This document shows positions 26,790 through 38,769 of a stretch of 64,000 bases of DNA, one piece after another. How positions within the stretch are numbered: position 1 is the first letter of the stretch; each line of letters opens with the position of its first letter. Origin of the DNA: Affinundibacterium nitidum (GTDB taxonomy: Bacteria; Pseudomonadota; Gammaproteobacteria; Burkholderiales; Burkholderiaceae_D); NCBI RefSeq assembly GCF_014284155.1, contig NZ_JACOFZ010000010.1:50689-114688 (forward strand), in the 5' to 3' direction. The position numbers were made by a program, and so were the translations under genes. The notes beneath the pieces are model-generated. The model was not told the origin of the DNA. It ran no database searches and worked only from the letters and a program-made list of their open reading frames with translations.

Positions 26790-28205
26790 TCACTTACCTA
26801 TACAAAAACGCGAGAAGATCACGCCAAGCAAGTCGTCTGAGGTAAATTCACCGGTAATGCTATTGAGTCTATCTTGCGTCAGGCGTAGCTCTTCAGCGAA
26901 TAGATCAAGCGATTGATCATTTTGAGCAGCGTATTCTGCGGCTTGTTCCAGATGTTCATGCGCGTGTTTGAGCGCAATCAGATGACGCTCTCGTGCCAAG
27001 TACAGCGACTCTCCTGTTTGCTGCCAGCCTGCAATGCGTAGTAATTCTTGGCGTAACAAATCCATACCCAAATGTTCTTGTGCCGACAAATACACCTGAG
27101 TTAAATCGTTGACGGTGTCGACGCTAGCGTGATGACCAGAGATATCGATTTTGGTCCACACACAAATCACAGGTACTTCCGCAGGGAAACGCTCAGCGAT
27201 TTCTTCATCAGCACGTGTGGGGCCGCGGCTTGCATCGAGCAAATGCAAGATGACGTCGGCTTTTTGTACCTCTGCCCATGTGCGTTCGATACCAATACGT
27301 TCAACCGCATCGATCTTATTGACAGGTTGGTCGTCGTGCGCAATGTCATCATGGTCGTGACGAATACCAGCGGTATCGATGATATTAAGTGGGATACCTT
27401 CGATATGAATGGTCTCTGTCACTTTGTCGCGCGTGGTGCCAGCAATCGGTGTCACGATAGCGATATCATCACCCGCCAAGGCATTGAGCAAAGAAGATTT
27501 ACCCACGTTCGGCTGCCCAGCTAAAACCACGTTTAAACCTTCACGCAGTAAAGCGCCCTGCGCTGCTTGTTCGAACACTGCGCGTAAGGACTTTTGAATG
27601 TCGGCGAGTTGACCGCGCGCATCCGATTTCTCTAAGAAGTCGATTTCTTCTTCCGGAAAATCGAGCGTCGCTTCGACCAGCATCCGTAAATGCACAACCT
27701 TCTCGACTAAGGTATGAATCACTTTCGAGAAAGCACCTGACATTGATTGCGATGCTGATTTCGCGGCCGCTTCGGTCGAAGCTTCGATCAAATCAGAAAC
27801 CGCCTCGGCCTGCGCCAAGTCGAGTTTGTCGTTCATGAAGGCACGTTGCGTAAATTCGCCAGGCTCGGCCAAACGCAAACCTTGTTCTTTGCCGGCCTCA
27901 AGACAGCGACCGAGTAACATCTGCATGACGACCGGGCCGCCATGGCCTTGTAGCTCCAACACATCTTCACCCGTATAGGAATGCGGTGCTTTAAAAGCGA
28001 TCGCTAAGCCTTGGTCAATCACGGTGCCATCGGCTTGTTTGAAGTCGAGATAGGTGGCGTGGCGCGGCTTGAGCGCGGTGCTGCCGAACAAAGCTTGTGT
28101 GATGCCGCTAAGGTCTTTACCCGAAATGCGCACGACGCCAATCCCGCCTCGGCCTGGTGCGGTGGCAATTGCAACGATGGGTGTGCTGTCGTAGTGATGT
28201 GTCAT
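26790..28205 (-). CDS. mnmE: tRNA modification GTPase MnmE
   Basis: A 471-residue GTPase that, with MnmG, adds the (carboxymethyl)aminomethyl group to wobble uridine 34 of several tRNAs. The N-terminal tetrahydrofolate-binding domain starts with [20 protein letters not shown]. The G domain has [14 protein letters not shown] (about 226-239), the switch region [12 protein letters not shown] and the NKxD-like WTKID. The essential cysteine is at the C-terminal end in FCIGK. Length is standard (about 450-470). It lies downstream of yidC in the usual origin-proximal block, separated by a terminator. Confidence 0.96.
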   Translation of the reverse strand: MTHHYDSTPIVAIATAPGRGGIGVVRISGKDLSGITQALFGSTALKPRHATYLDFKQADGTVIDQGLAIAFKAPHSYTGEDVLELQGHGGPVVMQMLLGRCLEAGKEQGLRLAEPGEFTQRAFMNDKLDLAQAEAVSDLIEASTEAAAKSASQSMSGAFSKVIHTLVEKVVHLRMLVEATLDFPEEEIDFLEKSDARGQLADIQKSLRAVFEQAAQGALLREGLNVVLAGQPNVGKSSLLNALAGDDIAIVTPIAGTTRDKVTETIHIEGIPLNIIDTAGIRHDHDDIAHDDQPVNKIDAVERIGIERTWAEVQKADVILHLLDASRGPTRADEEIAERFPAEVPVICVWTKIDISGHHASVDTVNDLTQVYLSAQEHLGMDLLRQELLRIAGWQQTGESLYLARERHLIALKHAHEHLEQAAEYAAQNDQSLDLFAEELRLTQDRLNSITGEFTSDDLLGVIFSRFCIGK

Positions 28206-28320
28206 GAGGAAATTCTATACTTGCTTTAGGGAAATCAGTAGATAAAGCCATTCAAGGCTGTCGTCAAAATACTACAGGTTATGCAGCAAAACGATAGGGA
28301 TTTTATAACGATGATGATGA

Positions 28321-28351
28321 AAAAAAAGCCCATTTCGCAATGGGCTTTTTT
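28321..28351 (-). terminator. Terminator after yidC
   Basis: GCCCATT (28328-28334) pairs with AATGGGC (28339-28345) around the tetraloop TCGC, flanked by seven A and six T residues. It can work on both strands and lies about 30 bases downstream of the yidC stop, separating it from mnmE. Confidence 0.85.
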
Positions 28352-28381
28352 GCTAACTTCGCCAAACTAATTTGCGTTGTT

Positions 28382-30058
28382 TTATGTGCGATGCTCAGGT
28401 GGCACGATCTTATTGTTGATAACCCACTGCTGAGCAATCGACAAGATATTGTTGACCACCCAGTACAAGACCAAACCAGATGGGAAGAAGATGAACATCA
28501 CCGAGAACATCAATGGCATGAACAACATCATCTTCGCTTGAATCGGGTCTGCTGGTGCAGGGTTCAATTTGGTCGTGATGAACATGGAAATCGCGTACAA
28601 CACTGGCAAGATGAACCATGGATCTGGCTTACTCAAGTCGGTAATCCAACCCACCCACGGTGCGCCGCGCATTTCGACTGAGGCTTGCAATACCCAGTAC
28701 AAAGCCAAGAAGATAGGCATTTGTATCAACATCGGCAAGCAACCACCGAGCGGATTGATTTTCTCTGTTTTGTAGAGTTCCATCATCGCTTGGTTCAGTT
28801 TTTGTGGCTCGTTTTTGTACTTCTCTTTGAGTGCTGTCATTTTTGGCGTGACAACCTTCATCTTCGCCATGCTGCGGAAGCCTGCTGCAGACAATGGGAA
28901 TAAAGCGAGTTTGATACCGATCGTAAACACCACGATAGTCCAACCCCAGTTACCGAGGAATTTGTGGATCAATTCCATGATCCAGAACATTGGCTTGGCG
29001 ATCATCGATAGTTTCCAATAATCTTTGACCAAATCTAAACCTGGTGCGACTTTTTCCAAGATCGCTGATTCTTGTGGACCGGAATACAAGCGTGAAGTGG
29101 AAGACACTTCAGCACCTGGCGCTACCGTTCCCAAGTTGATTACGGAAGAAATGGAATAGATATTGTCACGCACTTTGTCAGTACGAATTTCACGTTGTAC
29201 TTTGCCGTCAGGGATAAAAGCTGAAACGAAGAAATGCTGGATTACGGCAACCCAACCATTGTTGGCAGAAGTTGGATGATCTGGCGGAACATTCGTCTTA
29301 GCGAGACGTTTTTCAATGTCTTCAAATGACAGTTTTTGGAAGAACTTCTCTTCTGTATACACAGCTGGCGCATAGAATTCGGTAGTGCCAGAGAACATGC
29401 CGCCAGATTTTGGTTTCGTGCCATCATGAATCAATTGCAGATACAAAGATGGTGTAATTGGTGCCGCTGTCTTGTTAGCTACAGTGTGTTTCACACCAAT
29501 CACGTAATCACCTTTTTTGAAGGTGAAGGTTTTGGTCAATTTCACGCCAGCTTGCTCAGATTCCAACACCAAGTTCAATTCGTTTGCATCACCTAAAACG
29601 CGTGCGCCTGGAACTGCTGTAAAACCAGATTTATGGTTAGGGAAATTGCCGCCGATCAAACCTGTTTGAGCGGCATAAGTGCGGTCTGCAGATTCGTGGA
29701 ACAACACGACATTTTTCTTCGCATCGTCGCTATCAACATACTTCAACAATTCCAAACGCTTGATTTCGCCGCCTATAGTGTCGATGTCGACCTTCACTAC
29801 GTCAGTTGTGATCGTGATTGTCTCGCTTTTCACCGCAGTCACTGTGCCGTCTGTAGCCGTTGCAGTTGCGCTAGCTGGGGCGCTAACCGCAGCAGCACTT
29901 GCACTGGCAGAGGCCGAAGCATTTGGCGCTTTTGCTTGTTGCGAAACTGGCGTTGGGAAAAACATCGAGCTCTTGCCCGAATGCTGCATCCATTTGTCCC
30001 AAAGCAGGACGAGCGACATCGTGAAGATGACCCAAAGGAAGGTACGCTTGATATCCAT
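28382..30058 (-). CDS. yidC: Membrane protein insertase YidC
   Basis: A 558-residue inner-membrane insertase that helps membrane proteins fold and insert, alone or with SecYEG. The first helix is in the N-terminal MDIKRTFLWVIFTMSLVLLW. Residues 40-110 are a low-complexity alanine/serine linker. The periplasmic beta-sandwich P1 domain runs from about 80 to 345, then five conserved helices carry WGWTIVVFTIGIK, GGCLPMLIQMPIF and FPSGLVLYWVVNN. I use the ATG at 30058, typical for betaproteobacteria, not the one nine bases earlier. It belongs to the rpmH-rnpA-yidD-yidC block. Confidence 0.96.
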   Translation of the reverse strand: MDIKRTFLWVIFTMSLVLLWDKWMQHSGKSSMFFPTPVSQQAKAPNASASASASAAAVSAPASATATATDGTVTAVKSETITITTDVVKVDIDTIGGEIKRLELLKYVDSDDAKKNVVLFHESADRTYAAQTGLIGGNFPNHKSGFTAVPGARVLGDANELNLVLESEQAGVKLTKTFTFKKGDYVIGVKHTVANKTAAPITPSLYLQLIHDGTKPKSGGMFSGTTEFYAPAVYTEEKFFQKLSFEDIEKRLAKTNVPPDHPTSANNGWVAVIQHFFVSAFIPDGKVQREIRTDKVRDNIYSISSVINLGTVAPGAEVSSTSRLYSGPQESAILEKVAPGLDLVKDYWKLSMIAKPMFWIMELIHKFLGNWGWTIVVFTIGIKLALFPLSAAGFRSMAKMKVVTPKMTALKEKYKNEPQKLNQAMMELYKTEKINPLGGCLPMLIQMPIFLALYWVLQASVEMRGAPWVGWITDLSKPDPWFILPVLYAISMFITTKLNPAPADPIQAKMMLFMPLMFSVMFIFFPSGLVLYWVVNNILSIAQQWVINNKIVPPEHRT

Positions 30059-30154
30059 TTTTTCCATGTGAGTATGTGGTTAGGTGAATAGTTGAATGTT
30101 AAATAAAATTTTAATGAATTAAGTCAATAAGCAATATGTCTTTAGCCCAATTCT

Positions 30155-30436
30155 TTAAGACAGCGGAGCGCTAGAACTAGGCTCAGATGTGGGGGCTGTT
30201 TGCTTTTTTTCATCAGGAGCATGTTTGCAAGGGACGGGATCAACACCGCCCGGATGCCAGGGATGGCATTTGCACAAACGTTTACCTGCCATGAACGAGC
30301 CGTGTAAAGCACCATATTCGCGAATCGCTTCGGCCGCATATTCTGAACAACTCGGATAAAAACGGCAATTTTGCCCTAACATTGGACTAATCGCTAATTT
30401 ATAAGCGCGTAACAGAAGAAGCAGCAGCGATTTCAT
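30155..30436 (-). CDS. yidD: Membrane protein insertion efficiency factor YidD
   Basis: A 93-residue peripheral membrane protein that assists YidC. It shows the whole family signature: an amphipathic N-terminal helix ([18 protein letters not shown]), [15 protein letters not shown] with the conserved cysteines, and [14 protein letters not shown] short polar, serine-rich tail ([13 protein letters not shown]) is extra. Its start overlaps the rnpA stop by four bases, which is the normal coupling for this pair. Confidence 0.94.
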   Translation of the reverse strand: MKSLLLLLLRAYKLAISPMLGQNCRFYPSCSEYAAEAIREYGALHGSFMAGKRLCKCHPWHPGGVDPVPCKHAPDEKKQTAPTSEPSSSAPLS

Positions 30437-30900
30437 GGTGATGCCCTGCCGTGGCCGAGATCAGCAATGGGGTCACCGATAGAATGAGAAGCAGAAGTGG
30501 TGCGTTGCGAATGGAATAGACGTAGAACTTCGTCCCGCAACGCACGTTTCAATTGTGCGTTAGTGGCAGGACCGGCTTTGCTATTGACTGGCTTTGATAA
30601 GCGCACAATGCAATCCACATTCACCAGGTTAGACTGTCGAAATATTTCTCGGGTTACGCGCTTGATCATATTGCGTGTCGCCGCCCGAGGGGCAAAGCGT
30701 TTTGCTGCAACTACACCGAGCCGCGCATGCGTCAATTCATTGCTACGGGCATAAAGTACGAAATGCGCCGTTCGTTGTACAGGCCGCAAACGAAAAACGG
30801 ATGAGAACTCATCCGTTTTAACGATTCGTCGTACCCGCGCAAAATCTCCGCCGGACAACTGGTTTTGGGCAAGGTTGGTAGATGAAGTCAAATTAGTCAC
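30433..30900 (-). CDS. rnpA: Ribonuclease P protein component
   Basis: A 155-residue basic protein subunit of RNase P, which matures tRNA 5' ends together with the M1 RNA. The core has [28 protein letters not shown] and the RNR-like signature [13 protein letters not shown]. The N-terminal 20 residues and the C-terminal 30 residues are extensions beyond the usual 110-120. The start at 30900 could be somewhat downstream. It follows rpmH with a gap of about 196 bases in which I see no other gene. Confidence 0.93.
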   Translation of the reverse strand: MTNLTSSTNLAQNQLSGGDFARVRRIVKTDEFSSVFRLRPVQRTAHFVLYARSNELTHARLGVVAAKRFAPRAATRNMIKRVTREIFRQSNLVNVDCIVRLSKPVNSKAGPATNAQLKRALRDEVLRLFHSQRTTSASHSIGDPIADLGHGRASP

Positions 30901-31096
30901 AATATAAATTTAAACCTATTGAACAAACTAATTGACTGAGTATCAAGAGATACTAAACACACCAACCAAAGCCATCTGTATTCAAGAAATTCAATGTTAG
31001 GGATGCAAAGTGAGGCGCTTTTCGCAGCAATACTAGTGCATTGCGAGGACAAGCAACGAAACAGTGCGCCCTAAAATTGGATTTATAGGATGCAGA

Positions 31097-31231
31097 TTAA
31101 GCTGCCAGGCGCTTACGGCCTTTAGCACGGCGTGCGTTCAAAACTGCACGGCCACCACGTGTTGCCATACGAGCGCGGAAACCGTGAGTGCGCTTACGAC
31201 GAACTACGGAAGGTTGATAAGTACGTTTCAT
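31097..31231 (-). CDS. rpmH: 50S ribosomal protein L34
   Basis: The 44-residue L34, read on the minus strand: it starts [18 protein letters not shown], continues [13 protein letters not shown] and ends GRKRLAA before TAA. It is entirely basic and of exact family length. It binds 23S rRNA in the large subunit. It is the first gene of the leftward rpmH-rnpA-yidD-yidC block and borders the replication origin region. Confidence 0.98.
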   Translation of the reverse strand: MKRTYQPSVVRRKRTHGFRARMATRGGRAVLNARRAKGRKRLAA

Positions 31232-31617
31232 GTTGATCTCACTATTTGAGCAAAAAATAAATCGGAATTACGGGTGAGTGCATTGCGCCAGTTGCTTCGA
31301 TGCGGCCCTGTTATGGAAGAGCACAACTAAACAATAGCAACACGCTATTTACACCACTACTGCCCCCAAAACCGCTGCTCATGGTTTCATCTTGCGACTT
31401 TGTCCATGCCGACTTTGGCTTTGCTAGTAGAAGCCAATCGTTTTCTCATTTTCAATAAATTAAGAAATCAGATGACGTCTATACAAGACAAGGTCACATT
31501 TAACAAAACAGGGTAGGGAACCCGTAATTAGACACCATTTTCAAGCCCGCTGTCAATCCATTTCGCCCGTTTTATGCGTTTACCAAAAGAGTTAATGAAA
31601 AGAAATTTGATCGCGCC

Positions 31618-31626
31618 TGTGGATAA
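31618..31626 (-). promoter_or_regulatory. DnaA box TTATCCACA
   Basis: Exact match to the consensus high-affinity DnaA box, read on the minus strand, 297 bases upstream of dnaA. It may serve both initiation and dnaA autoregulation. Confidence 0.75.
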
Positions 31627-31724
31627 CTATTGCCGTGGAGGGTAGAATAGTGGGCTTGGAAGTATTGCCGTCAGACATCATAATTTTAATGCTTAGTTAA
31701 CACTTTGCGGTCACACAGCTCCAT

Positions 31725-31730
31725 TATAAT
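31725..31730 (+). promoter_or_regulatory. Candidate dnaA promoter -10 (TATAAT)
   Basis: A perfect TATAAT lies 193 bases upstream of the dnaA ATG. The best -35 candidates (TTAACA at 31697, TTGCGG at 31705) have poor spacing, so this is only a suggestion. Confidence 0.3.
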
Positions 31731-31922
31731 CATTGTCGATTTTAGTTGTTTGCTCGCTGTGGCACCCAAAAAATGGGTAAACAATAAATAGTAAGCAAGC
31801 AAAGGGCTCTGGCGTAAATAAAGATGGGCAAAGCAGCATCACCAAGAAAAAAGTGGAATCAGAGATTCAAGAGATCGATGGTTTTGAGAAGAATAAATCT
31901 TAAGTAAATAGTAAAGCGATTC

Positions 31923-33329
31923 ATGGAAAATTTCTGGCAAGCCTGCTCGTCACAATTAGAACAGGAACTCACGCCTCAGCAATTTAGTGCTTGGATCAAG
32001 CCTTTAACAGTAGTCGACTTTGAAGAAGGTCGTCTGCGTATTGGCGCACCTAATCGCTTTAAATTAGATTGGGTCAAAGCCCAATTTGCAGGACGTATCA
32101 CCGAATTCGCCTCTCAGTTTTGGGATGACACTGTTGATGTCGAATTTATCATCGACCCACGTGCAGGCAAGAAACCCGTATCGACTACCACCGCGCCCGC
32201 CAATTTAGGTGAAGGCAGTGGTGCTGATCACAGTCAACGTACATCACAAGCAGGTACCAGCGACCTCGTTCATCACGACCCCGTGCCAGAAACAGCACCG
32301 CGTCGTGATAACTCACGCATCAATTTTGATCTAACTTTTGATAGCTTCGTTACCGGTAAGGCCAATCAATTGGCGCGGGCGGCAGCAATTCAAGTGGCGA
32401 ATAATCCTGGCGTTTCCTATAACCCACTATTCTTATATGGCGGCGTGGGCTTGGGTAAGACGCATTTGATTCACGCCATCGGCAATCAGATCTTGCACGA
32501 CAAACCGAACGCACGTATTCGTTATATCCACGCCGAACAATATGTACGTGACGTGGTGACGGCGTATCAGAAAAAAGGTTTTGACGATTTCAAACGTTAC
32601 TACCATTCGCTCGATTTGCTCTTGATCGATGATATTCAATTCTTTGGCGGCAAAAGCCGTACGCAAGAAGAATTCTTCTATGCATTTGAAGCGCTGATCG
32701 CGGCTAAGAAACAAATCATTATTACCAGTGATACCTACCCAAAAGAAATTTCGGGCATGGATGATCGCTTGATTTCGCGTTTTGATTCCGGTCTGACGGT
32801 CGCGATTGAACCGCCAGAGCTAGAAATGCGCGTGGCGATCTTGCTCAAGAAAGCATATACAGAGGGCGTCAATTTCTCTGACGACGTCGCTTTCTTTGTG
32901 GCCAAGCACTTGCGTTCTAACGTGCGTGAACTTGAAGGCGCTTTGCGTAAGATCTTGGCGTACTCGCGTTTCCACGGCAAAGACATCACGATTGATGTCG
33001 TCAAAGAAGCGCTCAAAGATTTGTTGTCGGTACAAAACCGCCAGATCTCTGTTGAAAATATTCAGAAGACAGTGGCTGACTTCTTCAATATCAAAGTCGC
33101 CGATATGTATTCCAAACGTCGTCCGGCGAATATCGCTAGACCACGTCAGATCGCCATGTATTTGGCGAAAGAATTAACGCAGAAAAGTTTGCCAGAAATT
33201 GGCGAGTTGTTTGGTGGACGTGATCACACGACGGTATTGCATGCTGTACGTAAAATCGCCGCCGACCGCGCCAAGAGCCCAGAATGCAATCACGAATTGC
33301 ATGTCTTGGAGCAGACCTTGAAGGGATAG
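31923..33329 (+). CDS. dnaA: Chromosomal replication initiator protein DnaA
   Basis: A 468-residue AAA+ initiator that binds DnaA boxes and melts oriC. Domain I is at the N-terminus ([22 protein letters not shown]). A linker of low complexity spans about 80-135. Domain III has Walker [10 protein letters not shown] (near 174-182), Walker [12 protein letters not shown] and the arginine-finger region [10 protein letters not shown]. Domain IV carries the DnaA signature [15 protein letters not shown] near the end. Length is typical. Its ribosome binding site is weak, as often seen for dnaA. Confidence 0.98.
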   Translation: MENFWQACSSQLEQELTPQQFSAWIKPLTVVDFEEGRLRIGAPNRFKLDWVKAQFAGRITEFASQFWDDTVDVEFIIDPRAGKKPVSTTTAPANLGEGSGADHSQRTSQAGTSDLVHHDPVPETAPRRDNSRINFDLTFDSFVTGKANQLARAAAIQVANNPGVSYNPLFLYGGVGLGKTHLIHAIGNQILHDKPNARIRYIHAEQYVRDVVTAYQKKGFDDFKRYYHSLDLLLIDDIQFFGGKSRTQEEFFYAFEALIAAKKQIIITSDTYPKEISGMDDRLISRFDSGLTVAIEPPELEMRVAILLKKAYTEGVNFSDDVAFFVAKHLRSNVRELEGALRKILAYSRFHGKDITIDVVKEALKDLLSVQNRQISVENIQKTVADFFNIKVADMYSKRRPANIARPRQIAMYLAKELTQKSLPEIGELFGGRDHTTVLHAVRKIAADRAKSPECNHELHVLEQTLKG

Positions 33330-33345
33330 TGGTAAGAAGTATTTT

Positions 33346-33455
33346 GTCATTCCCGCGAAGGCGGGAATCCAGTGGCGTAAAAAGCACTGAAAGCAATGAA
33401 TCGGCTGTAGCAGTAAATACGAAAGGCGCTGGGTCCCTGCCTCCGCTGGGACGAC
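33346..33455. repeat. REP-like palindromic pair between dnaA and dnaN
   Basis: Two hairpins form an imperfect overall inverted repeat. The first is TTCCCGCGAAGGCGGGAA (33350-33367) within GTCATTCCCGC and GGGAATCCAG. The second is GTCCC-TGCCTCCGCT-GGGAC (33433-33452) between CTGG and GACAG. The outer ends mirror each other, as in the widespread proteobacterial BIME/REP elements. The remaining bases of the 353-base dnaA-dnaN gap show no gene. Confidence 0.75.
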
Positions 33456-33682
33456 AGTAAAAGATTTTAAGCAGTAAAGCGGCGTAGGATTTACGCAAAA
33501 TTGGCCACCAGGTTTGGGCAGTTTTTCGCAAGTCCTCCCAATGTGAAGTAAATGCAGCATCCTTAGGAGTGAGGCAACTGCGTTGGCTAGGCGTGGAACC
33601 GAAAACACGGTGAACACAACAAAGCCAGCGTTGATTGTGCCGAAGTCCTAATCCCTTAACATTGATTGAGAGAGGATACAAA

Positions 33683-34789
33683 ATGCAATTGGTCAAAACC
33701 CACAGGGATACCCTACTGCGGCCCCTGCAAATTGTGAGTGGTATTGTCGAGCGTCGGCACACATTGCCGATTCTGGCCAATATCCTCATCCGCAAAGACG
33801 GCGAAAAAGTATCGTTCTTGTCGACAGATATCGAAGTGCAAATTACGACGCACGCTGAAATCGGTTCCGGTGGCGATGTCACGGCAACGACAGTGGCGGC
33901 ACGTAAGTTGCTCGACATCTTGCGCGCCCTGCCAGATGACAATGACGTCACCTTGAAGCTCGACAATAAAAAGATGAGTGTGCAATCAGGTAAGTCACGC
34001 TTCTCTTTGCAGACCTTGGCGGCGGAAGAATTCCCAACCGTGGCACAAGCCGAGCATTTCAATGCTAGCGTGAGCTTGCCGCAAAAAGCCTTGAAACACT
34101 TGTTCAACATGGTGCACTTCTCCATGGCACAACAAGATATTCGTTACTACTTAAATGGCTTGTTATTAGTCGTTGATGGTAAAAACGTGATTGCGGTGGC
34201 GACTGACGGTCACCGTTTGGCTTATGCGCAAGTACAAGTTGAGCAAGAATTCGCGCGTCAAGAAGTCATCATTCCACGTAAAACGATTTTGGAATTGCAA
34301 CGTCTGTTAGAAGACAAAGACGACAACGTGCAACTCGATATCGCCAACAACCAAGTTAAATTGACGTTTGCCGACATCGAATTGATTTCGAAATTGGTCG
34401 AAGGTAAATTCCCCGACTTCAATCGCGTGATCCCTAAGGGTTACAAAAACAATTTCACCTTAAGCCGTGAAAAATTGCTGCGCTCTTTGCAACGCGTTGC
34501 AATTATGACGTCGGATAAATTCAAAGGCGTCCGTTGTGTGATCGAACCAGGTTTGATGCGCATTTTGTCGACCAATGCTGATCAAGAAGAAGCGGTCGAA
34601 GAAATCGAAATCGATTACGGTGGCGATAGCGTCGATATCGGTTTCAACGTGACGTATTTGTTAGATGTATTGAATAACCTCAAAGTTGATCAAATCAACA
34701 TCGCTTTGGGCGATTCGAATTCATCTGCATTGATCACGATTCCTGACAACGGTGATTTCAAATACGTTGTCATGCCGATGCGGATTTAA
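33683..34789 (+). CDS. dnaN: DNA polymerase III sliding clamp (beta subunit)
   Basis: A 368-residue ring subunit that tethers DNA polymerase III to DNA. It has the typical start MQLVKTHRDTLLRPLQIVSGIVERRHTLPILAN, the conserved VATDGHRLAYA in the middle domain, and the end YVVMPMRI. Three repeats of the clamp fold fill the length. The ATG at 33683 follows AGAGGA; the open frame 16 codons upstream is not part of the protein. It lies 353 bases after dnaA, a larger gap than usual, filled by a REP-like element. Confidence 0.97.
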   Translation: MQLVKTHRDTLLRPLQIVSGIVERRHTLPILANILIRKDGEKVSFLSTDIEVQITTHAEIGSGGDVTATTVAARKLLDILRALPDDNDVTLKLDNKKMSVQSGKSRFSLQTLAAEEFPTVAQAEHFNASVSLPQKALKHLFNMVHFSMAQQDIRYYLNGLLLVVDGKNVIAVATDGHRLAYAQVQVEQEFARQEVIIPRKTILELQRLLEDKDDNVQLDIANNQVKLTFADIELISKLVEGKFPDFNRVIPKGYKNNFTLSREKLLRSLQRVAIMTSDKFKGVRCVIEPGLMRILSTNADQEEAVEEIEIDYGGDSVDIGFNVTYLLDVLNNLKVDQINIALGDSNSSALITIPDNGDFKYVVMPMRI

Positions 34790-34811
34790 TTCCATTAAAG
34801 TTAAGTAGTAA

Positions 34812-37397
<2,586 letters not shown>

Positions 37398-37417
37398 TTT
37401 TTGTTTGAATCTGAGAG

Positions 37418-37444
37418 AGCCCAACTCCGAGTTGGGCTTTTTTG
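37418..37444 (+). terminator. Terminator after gyrB
   Basis: The stem AGCCCAACTC with GAGTTGGGCT, closed by a short loop, is followed by a run of T residues. It lies 20 bases after the gyrB stop and marks the left edge of the accessory island. Confidence 0.85.
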
Positions 37445-37669
37445 TTGGACTGTGAATTTCAGAGTTGAATTAGAATTGTTTGAACGAAATCTCAGCTTTA
37501 AAGTTGTGCCATTTCGTGGAATTGTCAAAAAGCGATAAAGTGGTTATTGAATCTTGACAAATTCTAATTTACTAAGAAAAGATTTCGCTACGATTGGCGT
37601 TGAACTGAAGCTGCTCCTTTCAACCCCTTCTTTTGGTTTAGCGGTAACTCAAATTTTTATGAATTTCTA

Positions 37670-38767
37670 ATGACGGAAAATGACAATTCAAATTTAAAGA
37701 AAGATTTTGTTGATCGGCTGCATGGATTAAGTCCATATGTCGGTCGATTGGCAGTTCATCGCGCAAAAATTCTTATTTCTCAATACACAACCGCGGGTAA
37801 TACACTTTTAGATCCGTTTTGTGGCTCTGGCACAATCCCTTTAGAAGCTTGGAAATATGGGTTAAATGTTTTCGCTAGCGATCTCAGTCCATACGCGATA
37901 GCGCTTACGAGAGCAAAATTATTTCCGTATCAATCAGTTGAATTAGCGTTGAAACGAATCGATAAATTCACCGCGCTGGCTGAGCGCGAACGCAAATTAG
38001 TCGATTTGCGCACGGTGCCGATGTGGGTAAGAGATTTTTATCATCCTGAAACATTACGAGATGCAATTGCGTGGGCATGCGTTCTTAGGCAACAAAAATC
38101 TTGGTTTCTCTTCGGTTGTTTTCTTAATTTGCTTCACCACCAACGACCTGGATTCTTATCTTTTCCGGCGAGTCACGCTACACCATATTTAAGGAGTGGA
38201 AAGTTCCCTAAGAATGACTTTCCAGAATTATATGAGTATCGAGACGTTCGGAGCCGTTTGATTAAGAAAGTAAATAGAACACTTAGCAGCCCCATTCCGT
38301 TGAATTTTGATATTCATAGAAACGTCAAATCGGTCAATGCAGCAACACGGAAAAATGGATTTGAAGCAATTGACATGATCTTTACAAGCCCTCCTTACAT
38401 GTCAGGACTTGATTATGCGAGAGACAACAGACTTCGTCTTTGGTTTTGTGGTGTTAGCGATTGGACTCTGCTTGAACAGGATTTGTCGCCATCTCGCAAA
38501 CCATTTTCGGATTTAATGTGTAAATGTTCAAAACGGTGGCAGGAGAATCTTAAACAGCATGGGCATCTGGCAATTGTTTTGGGAGATATACATCGAGACA
38601 AGAAGAGGATAGATGTCGCAAAGATCGTGTTAGAAGCTGTAACTTCAAGTGCACCGAGATTAAGGCTCATCGCTTGCGAAGACCAAGTTTTGCCAGATGA
38701 AAAGCGCTTAATTAAAGGAAATGCGGGAACTCTTAAAGAGACCACTTTGATATTTAAGAAAGTCTAA
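37670..38767 (+). CDS. DNA methyltransferase-like protein (DPFCGSGT / TSPPY)
   Basis: A 365-residue SAM-dependent methyltransferase. Motif I is D48-PFCGSG-T55 followed by FASDLSPYAIALTRA. The catalytic motif IV is T239-S-P-P-Y243, continuing MSGLDYARDNRLRLWF. SPPY is typical of amino-methyltransferases that act on DNA N4-cytosine or N6-adenine. Motif I precedes IV by about 190 residues, leaving a large middle region (100-230, with GFLSFPASHATPYLR) that may be a target-recognition insert. No restriction enzyme is fused. The gene is AT-rich, starts a three-gene operon and is joined to the next gene by TAATAATG. It could modify host DNA for self-recognition; RNA methylation is not excluded. Confidence 0.8.
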   Translation: MTENDNSNLKKDFVDRLHGLSPYVGRLAVHRAKILISQYTTAGNTLLDPFCGSGTIPLEAWKYGLNVFASDLSPYAIALTRAKLFPYQSVELALKRIDKFTALAERERKLVDLRTVPMWVRDFYHPETLRDAIAWACVLRQQKSWFLFGCFLNLLHHQRPGFLSFPASHATPYLRSGKFPKNDFPELYEYRDVRSRLIKKVNRTLSSPIPLNFDIHRNVKSVNAATRKNGFEAIDMIFTSPPYMSGLDYARDNRLRLWFCGVSDWTLLEQDLSPSRKPFSDLMCKCSKRWQENLKQHGHLAIVLGDIHRDKKRIDVAKIVLEAVTSSAPRLRLIACEDQVLPDEKRLIKGNAGTLKETTLIFKKV

Positions 38768-38769
38768 TA

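Larger units (their letters stand above)
31232..31922. other. oriC: Intergenic origin region (putative oriC) between rpmH and dnaA
   Basis: About 690 bases without a gene at the point where gene direction flips. It contains one perfect DnaA box, TGTGGATAA at 31618-31626 (TTATCCACA on the minus strand), AT-rich stretches around 31441-31510 and 31880-31920, a small hairpin ACCCA-AAAAA-TGGGT at 31764-31778, and the repeated decamer TAAATAGTAA near 31786 and 31905. Other DnaA boxes would have to be degenerate. Origin placement rests on the DnaA box and on conserved gene order; skew was not computed. Confidence 0.65.

Noticed and set aside
33136-34125. Long minus-strand open frame opposite the end of dnaA and start of dnaN
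   Set aside because: It spans the REP-like repeat and the two well-supported genes, its composition is cysteine/serine-rich as expected for an antisense shadow, and it has no ribosome binding site or recognised motif.
37547-37575. Promoter of the island operon
   Set aside because: A perfect TTGACA at 37554 lacks a -10 at a proper distance, and TTGAAT/TACTAA with 17 bases is a weak match on both sides.
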